DNA of 64,000 nt. Origin: Telmatospirillum siberiense. GTDB lineage: Bacteria > Pseudomonadota > Alphaproteobacteria > Rhodospirillales > Magnetospirillaceae. Positions within the stretch are counted from its first letter, which is position 1, and each line of letters starts with the position of its first letter. A model generated the notes under the pieces. It saw only the letters and a list, made by a program, of their open reading frames with translations, searched no databases and was not told the origin of the DNA. The stretch lies in the NCBI RefSeq assembly GCF_002845745.1, contig NZ_PIUM01000025.1, positions 1 through 64,000 on the forward strand, given 5' to 3'. This document shows, piece by piece, positions 59,691 through 64,000 of this stretch. The position numbers and the translations under genes were made by a program.

Positions 59691-62111
59691 ATGCTGAACC
59701 TCGCCGAATATCGCGGCCATCCCGCCGGCCTCGCCGACTTCCTGCCCTGGGCGGCCCTGGTGGCGCCGGGCGTGGTGCTCAACAAGGACGGCAGTTTCCA
59801 GCGGACGGCGCGATTCCGCGGTCCCGACCTCGATTCCGCCACCCCGGCGGAACTGGTCGGCGTCACCGCCCGGCTCAACAATGCTTTGCGCCGCCTGGGA
59901 TCCGGTTGGGCGCTGTTCGTCGAGGCCGATCGGCTGCCGGCCACCGATTACCCGGAGAGCAAATTCCCCGATCCGGCCTCGGCCCTCGTGGATCTGGAAC
60001 GCCAGGATGGCTTCGAGCAGGCCGGCGTCCATTTCGACAGCCACTATTTCCTGACCTTCCTCTGGCTGCCGCCGGCCGAGGACGTGAGTCGGGCGGAAAG
60101 CTGGCTCTATGAGGGGAAGGTGAAGACCGGCGTCGATCCGCACGAACTGTTGCGCGGCTTCATCGATCGCACCGACCGCGTTCTGCAACTGGTCGAGGGT
60201 TTCGTGCCCGAGGTGGCCTGGCTGGATGATGGTGAGACGCTCACCTACCTGCATTCGACCGTCTCCACCAAGCGCCAGCGGGTCCGGGTCCCCGAGATCC
60301 CGATGTATCTCGACACTCTGCTGGCCGATCAGCCGCTCACCGGCGGGCTGGAGCCGAGGCTCGGCAACGTCCATTTGCGCACCCTGTCAGTGGTCGGCTT
60401 CCCCACCGCCACCCATCCCGGCATCCTCGACGAACTCAACCGACTGGCCTTCCCCTACCGCTGGTCCACCCGCGCACTCCTGATCGACAAGACCGAGGCG
60501 GTGAAGCTCTTGAGCAAGATCCGCCGCCAGTGGTTCGCCAAGCGGAAGTCGATCACCTCCATCGTCAAGGAGGTGATGACCAACGAGGCCTCGGTGCTGG
60601 TCGATTCCGATGCCGCCAACAAGGCGGCCGACGCCGACGCGGCTCTGCAGGAACTGGGCGCCGACGACGTCGGCGAGGCCTACCTCACCGCCACTGTCAC
60701 CGTCTGGGACGACGATCCCGGACTGGCGGCCGAGAAACTGCGCTTGGTCGAGAAGGTGATCCAGGGCCGCGACTTCACCTGCATGGCGGAAGGACTGAAC
60801 GCGGTGGAGTCCTGGCTCGGCTCGCTTCCCGGCCATGTCTACGCCAACGTCCGCCAGCCGCCGGTCAGCACCTTGAACCTGGCGCACATGATTCCGCTCT
60901 CCGCCGTCTGGGCCGGGCCGGAACGGGATGCGCATCTCGATGCCCCGCCGCTGTTCTTCGCCAAGACCGAAGGCTCGACGCCGTTCCGCTTCTGCATTCA
61001 CGTCGGCGACGTCGGCCACATCCTGATCGTCGGTCCAACTGGCGCCGGCAAGTCGGTGTTGCTCGCCCTGATGGCCCTGCAGTTCCGGCGCTATCTGCGA
61101 AGCCAAGTGTTCGCCTTCGATTTCGGCGGCTCGATCCGCGCCGCGGCGCTGGCCATGGGCGGTGACTGGCACGACCTGGGAGGTGGTGGCACGGTCTCCC
61201 TGCAGCCGCTCGCCCGCATCGACGATCCGGCCGAGCGGGCCTGGGCGGCGGGATGGGTGGCGGCGATCCTGGCCCGGGAAGGGGTGATGGCGGATGCCGC
61301 CGTCAAGGAGCATCTGTGGTCGGCGCTGGAGTCCCTGGCCTCGTCGCCGGTCAATGAGCGGACCATCACCGGCCTCGCCGTGCTGCTGCAATCCGCCGCC
61401 CTGAAGCAGGCCCTCCAGCCCTATTGTATCGGCGGCGCCTATGGCCGGCTGCTCGACGCCGAGACCGAGCGCCTCGGCGAGGCCGATGTTCAAGCCTTCG
61501 AGACGGAAGGACTGATCGGTTCCGACGCCGCTCCCGCCGTGCTCACCTACCTTTTTCATCGTATCGAAGGCCGCCTGGATGGTCGCCCTACCCTGCTGAT
61601 CATCGATGAAGGCTGGCTGGTTCTCGACGATCCGGCTTTCGCCCAGCAACTCCGCGAATGGCTGAAGACGCTCCGCAAGAAGAACGCGAGCGTCGTCTTT
61701 GCCACCCAGTCGCTCTCCGACATCGCCAACAGCCCCATCGCTCCGGCCATCGTCGAAAGTTGCCCGACCCGCGTCTTCCTACCCAACGAACGCGCCATCG
61801 AGCCGCAGATCACCGCCATCTATCGCGGTTTCGGGCTCAACGACCGCCAGATCGAGATCGTCGCCCGGGCCACCCCCAAACGCGACTACTACGTCCAATC
61901 CCGGCGCGGTAACCGCCTGTTCGAACTTGGCCTGGGGCCGGTGGCGCTGGCGTTCTGCGCCGCGTCGGCCAAGGCCGACCATGCCGCCATGGAACGCGTC
62001 CTCGCAGAAACCGGCCGCGAGAACTTTGCCGCCGCCTGGCTGCGCGAGCGCCGCCTCGATTGGGCGGCCGATCTCATCCCCGACCTGACCAACCTGGAGG
62101 CGTCGCCATGA
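59691..62111 (+). CDS. trbE: TrbE, VirB4-type ATPase
   Basis: 806 aa. N-terminal CagE/VirB4 domain (LADFLPWAALVAPGVVLNKD opening), Walker A VGPTGAGKSVLLALM near residue 447, Walker B LLIIDEGWLVLDDPAF, and the RRA-box ATQSLSDIANSPIAPAIVESC (in segments). Energises pilus assembly. Full family length, overlapping trbJ by 4 bp. Confidence 0.96.
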   Translation: MLNLAEYRGHPAGLADFLPWAALVAPGVVLNKDGSFQRTARFRGPDLDSATPAELVGVTARLNNALRRLGSGWALFVEADRLPATDYPESKFPDPASALVDLERQDGFEQAGVHFDSHYFLTFLWLPPAEDVSRAESWLYEGKVKTGVDPHELLRGFIDRTDRVLQLVEGFVPEVAWLDDGETLTYLHSTVSTKRQRVRVPEIPMYLDTLLADQPLTGGLEPRLGNVHLRTLSVVGFPTATHPGILDELNRLAFPYRWSTRALLIDKTEAVKLLSKIRRQWFAKRKSITSIVKEVMTNEASVLVDSDAANKAADADAALQELGADDVGEAYLTATVTVWDDDPGLAAEKLRLVEKVIQGRDFTCMAEGLNAVESWLGSLPGHVYANVRQPPVSTLNLAHMIPLSAVWAGPERDAHLDAPPLFFAKTEGSTPFRFCIHVGDVGHILIVGPTGAGKSVLLALMALQFRRYLRSQVFAFDFGGSIRAAALAMGGDWHDLGGGGTVSLQPLARIDDPAERAWAAGWVAAILAREGVMADAAVKEHLWSALESLASSPVNERTITGLAVLLQSAALKQALQPYCIGGAYGRLLDAETERLGEADVQAFETEGLIGSDAAPAVLTYLFHRIEGRLDGRPTLLIIDEGWLVLDDPAFAQQLREWLKTLRKKNASVVFATQSLSDIANSPIAPAIVESCPTRVFLPNERAIEPQITAIYRGFGLNDRQIEIVARATPKRDYYVQSRRGNRLFELGLGPVALAFCAASAKADHAAMERVLAETGRENFAAAWLRERRLDWAADLIPDLTNLEASP

Positions 62112-62893
62112 AACGCACCATGTCGGGCTGCCGCCCGTGCCCGCTCGGGGCCTTCAGGCCCCGAACCCCGGTGATTATTTCTGTCGTCGCGATGCTGGTG
62201 GCATCGCCTGTGGCGCTGCCACCAGCCGCCCTGGCGCAATGGGCGGTATTCGACGCCGCCAACTTTTCCCAGAATGTGCTGACTGCGGCCCGCGAGCTGC
62301 AGCAGATCAACAACGAGATCCAGAGCCTCACCAATGAGGCGCAGATGCTGGTCAACCAGGCCAAGAATCTGGAAAGTCTGCCAACTTCGACGCTGTCCCA
62401 ACTCGAATCCTCGGTCCAGCGGACGCAAGGACTGATCGCTCAGGCCCAGAACATCGCCTACGACGTCCAGCAGGTCGAAACCGCCTTCTCCGGCTCCTAC
62501 GGTTCGGCATCCTTGTCATCCTCCAACGCCACCTTGGTCGCCAACGCCCAGAGCCGCTGGCAAACCTCGGTCGGCGCCTTCGAAGATTCCTTGAAGACCC
62601 AGGCCGGGGTCGTCGGCAACATCGATTCCAACACCAACGCGATGTCCACGCTGGTCACATCCAGCCAGTCATCCGCCGGAGCCCTGCAAGCTGCTCAAGC
62701 CGGCAACCAGATCCTTGCCCTCCAATCCCAGCAGCTTTCCGACCTCACCGCCCTGCTGGCGGCCAAGGCCCGTGCCGATGCCCTGGAGCAGGCCCGCAAC
62801 GCCAGCACAGAATCGCAAGGCCAAGTGCAGTACCAGCAGTTCTCCACCCGCAGCGGTTACGTCCCCCATGACGTGACGATGTTTGGCGAGTGA
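62108..62893 (+). CDS. trbJ: TrbJ, T4SS component (VirB5-like)
   Basis: 261 aa from the ATG overlapping the trbE stop (ATGA). Signal peptide ends near ALAQWAVFDAANF, followed by long helices rich in Gln/Asn (ELQQINNEIQSLTNEAQMLV, NLESLPTSTLSQLESSV). The pattern FDAANFSQNVLTAARELQQI is typical of TrbJ. Periplasmic, probably pilus-associated; RP4 TrbJ and TrbK lie together, but no trbK entry-exclusion lipoprotein is seen between trbJ and trbL here. Confidence 0.92.
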   Translation: MKRTMSGCRPCPLGAFRPRTPVIISVVAMLVASPVALPPAALAQWAVFDAANFSQNVLTAARELQQINNEIQSLTNEAQMLVNQAKNLESLPTSTLSQLESSVQRTQGLIAQAQNIAYDVQQVETAFSGSYGSASLSSSNATLVANAQSRWQTSVGAFEDSLKTQAGVVGNIDSNTNAMSTLVTSSQSSAGALQAAQAGNQILALQSQQLSDLTALLAAKARADALEQARNASTESQGQVQYQQFSTRSGYVPHDVTMFGE

Positions 62894-62901
62894 GGGAGTC
62901 A

Positions 62902-64000
62902 TGAATAACGTCGGGGTCATTGACACCTTCCTCAACACCTTCACCACCTATATCGACAGCGGCTTCGGTCTCTTGAAGGGCGAAATCACCTTCCTCTCCT
63001 CGACGCTGATCGTCATCGATATCACGCTCGCCGGCCTGTTCTGGGCCTGGGGCTCCGACGAGGACGTCATTCAGCGGCTGGTCAAGAAGACGCTCTATAT
63101 CGGCTTTTTCGCTTATCTCATCGGCAACTTCAACGGCCTCGCCAAGATCCTGTTCAACAGCTTTGCCGGTCTCGGCCTGCTGGCTGGCGGCTCATCGATC
63201 ACGACCGCTGAATTCCTCCGCCCCGGCCGGCTGGCTCAGGTTGGACTGGACGCAGGCCAGCCGCTGTTGGACGCCGCCGCCCAACTGGTCGGGCCGGTCG
63301 CTATCTTCACCAATGCGATCCAGATCGCCGTGCTGATGGTCTCCTGGCTGATCGTGCTGATCGCCTTTTTCATCCTCGCCGTCCAGCTCTTCATCACTCT
63401 GATCGAGTTCAAGCTGACCACGCTGGCCGGTTTCGTGTTGATCCCCTTCGCCCTCTTCAACAAGACCGCCTTCCTGGCCGAAAAGGTCTTGGGCAACATC
63501 GTCGCCTCCGGCATCAAAGTCATGGTGCTGGCGGTGATTGTCGGTATCGGCACCGGGCTGTTCTCGCAGTTCACCACTGGCTATGGCGCCAACCAACCGA
63601 CCATCGAACAGGCCCTGTCCGTGGTTCTCGCCGCGCTCGCTCTGCTGGGGTTAGGCATCTTCGGTCCCGGCATCGCCACCGGGCTAGTCTCCGGGGCACC
63701 GCAACTCGGGGCTGGGGCCGCCGTTGGGACAGGTCTCGCCGTTGCCGGCGTCGCTCTCGGCGCGGGTGCCGCTGTGGCCGGAGGCGGGGCTGCCCTGATC
63801 GGGGCCGGCCGCGCGACCGCGGCGGCAGCCGGGGGAACCGCGCAGATGGCGGGTGCCGCCTCGACATCTTATGGCCTGGCTTCGACTGGCCAATCTGGTA
63901 TGGCGGGTGTCGCCTCCGGTCTGGCCGGCGTCGGCAAGGCCGCTGGAAATGCCGCCGCCGCGCCGATCAAGCGTGCCGCCGCCGGTACTGCCAGCAGCCT
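62902..64000 (+). CDS. trbL: TrbL, T4SS inner-membrane channel protein (partial)
   Basis: 366 codons up to the window end without a stop, from an ATG with GAGGGAG upstream. NNVGVIDTFLNTFTTYIDSG is the typical TrbL start; at least five membrane segments follow (for example LIVIDITLAGLFWAWG, IAVLMVSWLIVLIAFFI and VMVLAVIVGIGTGLF), then a Gly/Ala-rich cytosolic tail. VirB6-like. The remaining trbF, trbG and trbI would be expected further on. Confidence 0.93.

Noticed and set aside
60387-61649. A 420-codon minus-strand frame opposite trbE
   Set aside because: trbE carries all VirB4 motifs in the other strand; this is a shadow frame.
1-64000. CRISPR arrays or rRNA genes
   Set aside because: No regularly spaced repeat series with unique spacers and no rRNA-like sequence was seen. 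The autotransporter repeats are protein repeats and the three repA repeats are iterons.

Overview
The window looks like the chromosome of a GC-rich alphaproteobacterium, probably Rhodospirillales or a relative. This is inferred from codon and GC composition, a MucR/Ros regulator, the alphaproteobacterial RepA/ParA/trb module and the initiator-tRNA sequence; the genus cannot be fixed. Positions 1-6692 are chromosomal flank. From about 6693 to beyond 64000 the sequence is one integrative and conjugative element (ICE), inserted in the 3' end of an initiator tRNA-Met(CAU) gene. The far end of the element is not in the window.

Flank (1-6692): the start of an IS630-type transposase, a LysR regulator, two short-chain dehydrogenase genes divergent from an XRE/MmyB-type regulator, and an autotransporter. 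The autotransporter lies between two copies of a tRNA-terminator-like hairpin sequence and next to a 151-bp palindromic, MITE-like element.

ICE left end (6693-23631): a 45-nt tRNA-fMet fragment (att) and a tyrosine integrase, then a seven-gene minus-strand operon. It encodes a DUF4007 protein, a large P-loop ATPase, a PAPS-reductase-like sulfurtransferase, three restriction-type genes (ATPase, unknown protein, 1743-aa FtsK/HerA motor) and a cysteine desulfurase. Content and order match the phosphorothioate defence cassette sspBCD-sspFGH, with sspA as the last gene. Neighbouring genes mostly overlap by 4-8 bp.

ICE maintenance block (24375-34684): DUF932, an HxlR regulator facing an NTF2-like gene, a 698-aa ParB-like protein, a Toprim protein, a DUF2493 (SLOG) protein, DUF736 and several small conserved ORFs, separated by long GC-rich non-coding stretches. 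A broken PIN-domain toxin gene (34803-34898) marks the edge of a second cargo region (34984-41414): an HNH protein, an SF1 helicase ending in a DUF2726 nuclease-like domain, a HEPN protein with an RxxxxH motif, and an HNH_5 protein. This is a plausible defence cluster.

ICE control and replication (41890-45971): a small XRE repressor divergent from a short DUF2285 protein (QseC/QseM-like); a DUF6499-type ORF and a DUF2285 ORF in adjacent frames joined by a CCA-UGA-C site, strongly resembling the +1 frameshifted excision activator FseA; an AlpA/MerR-like HTH protein (possible excisionase); RepA with three iterons in its 3' coding region followed by an AT-rich segment; ParA; and an RHH protein.

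Transfer (45968-64000): DUF2840, TraF peptidase, a second DUF736, lytic transglycosylase, a DUF3363 relaxase with a candidate oriT upstream, unknown cargo (50493-52945), HU and MucR, a PemK/Phd-type toxin-antitoxin pair, TraG coupling protein, a CopG-type protein, then trbB-C-D-E-J-L; trbL runs off the window. Together these describe a self-transmissible element that can integrate, excise, replicate and partition, move by an RP4-like T4SS, and carry at least one antiphage system.
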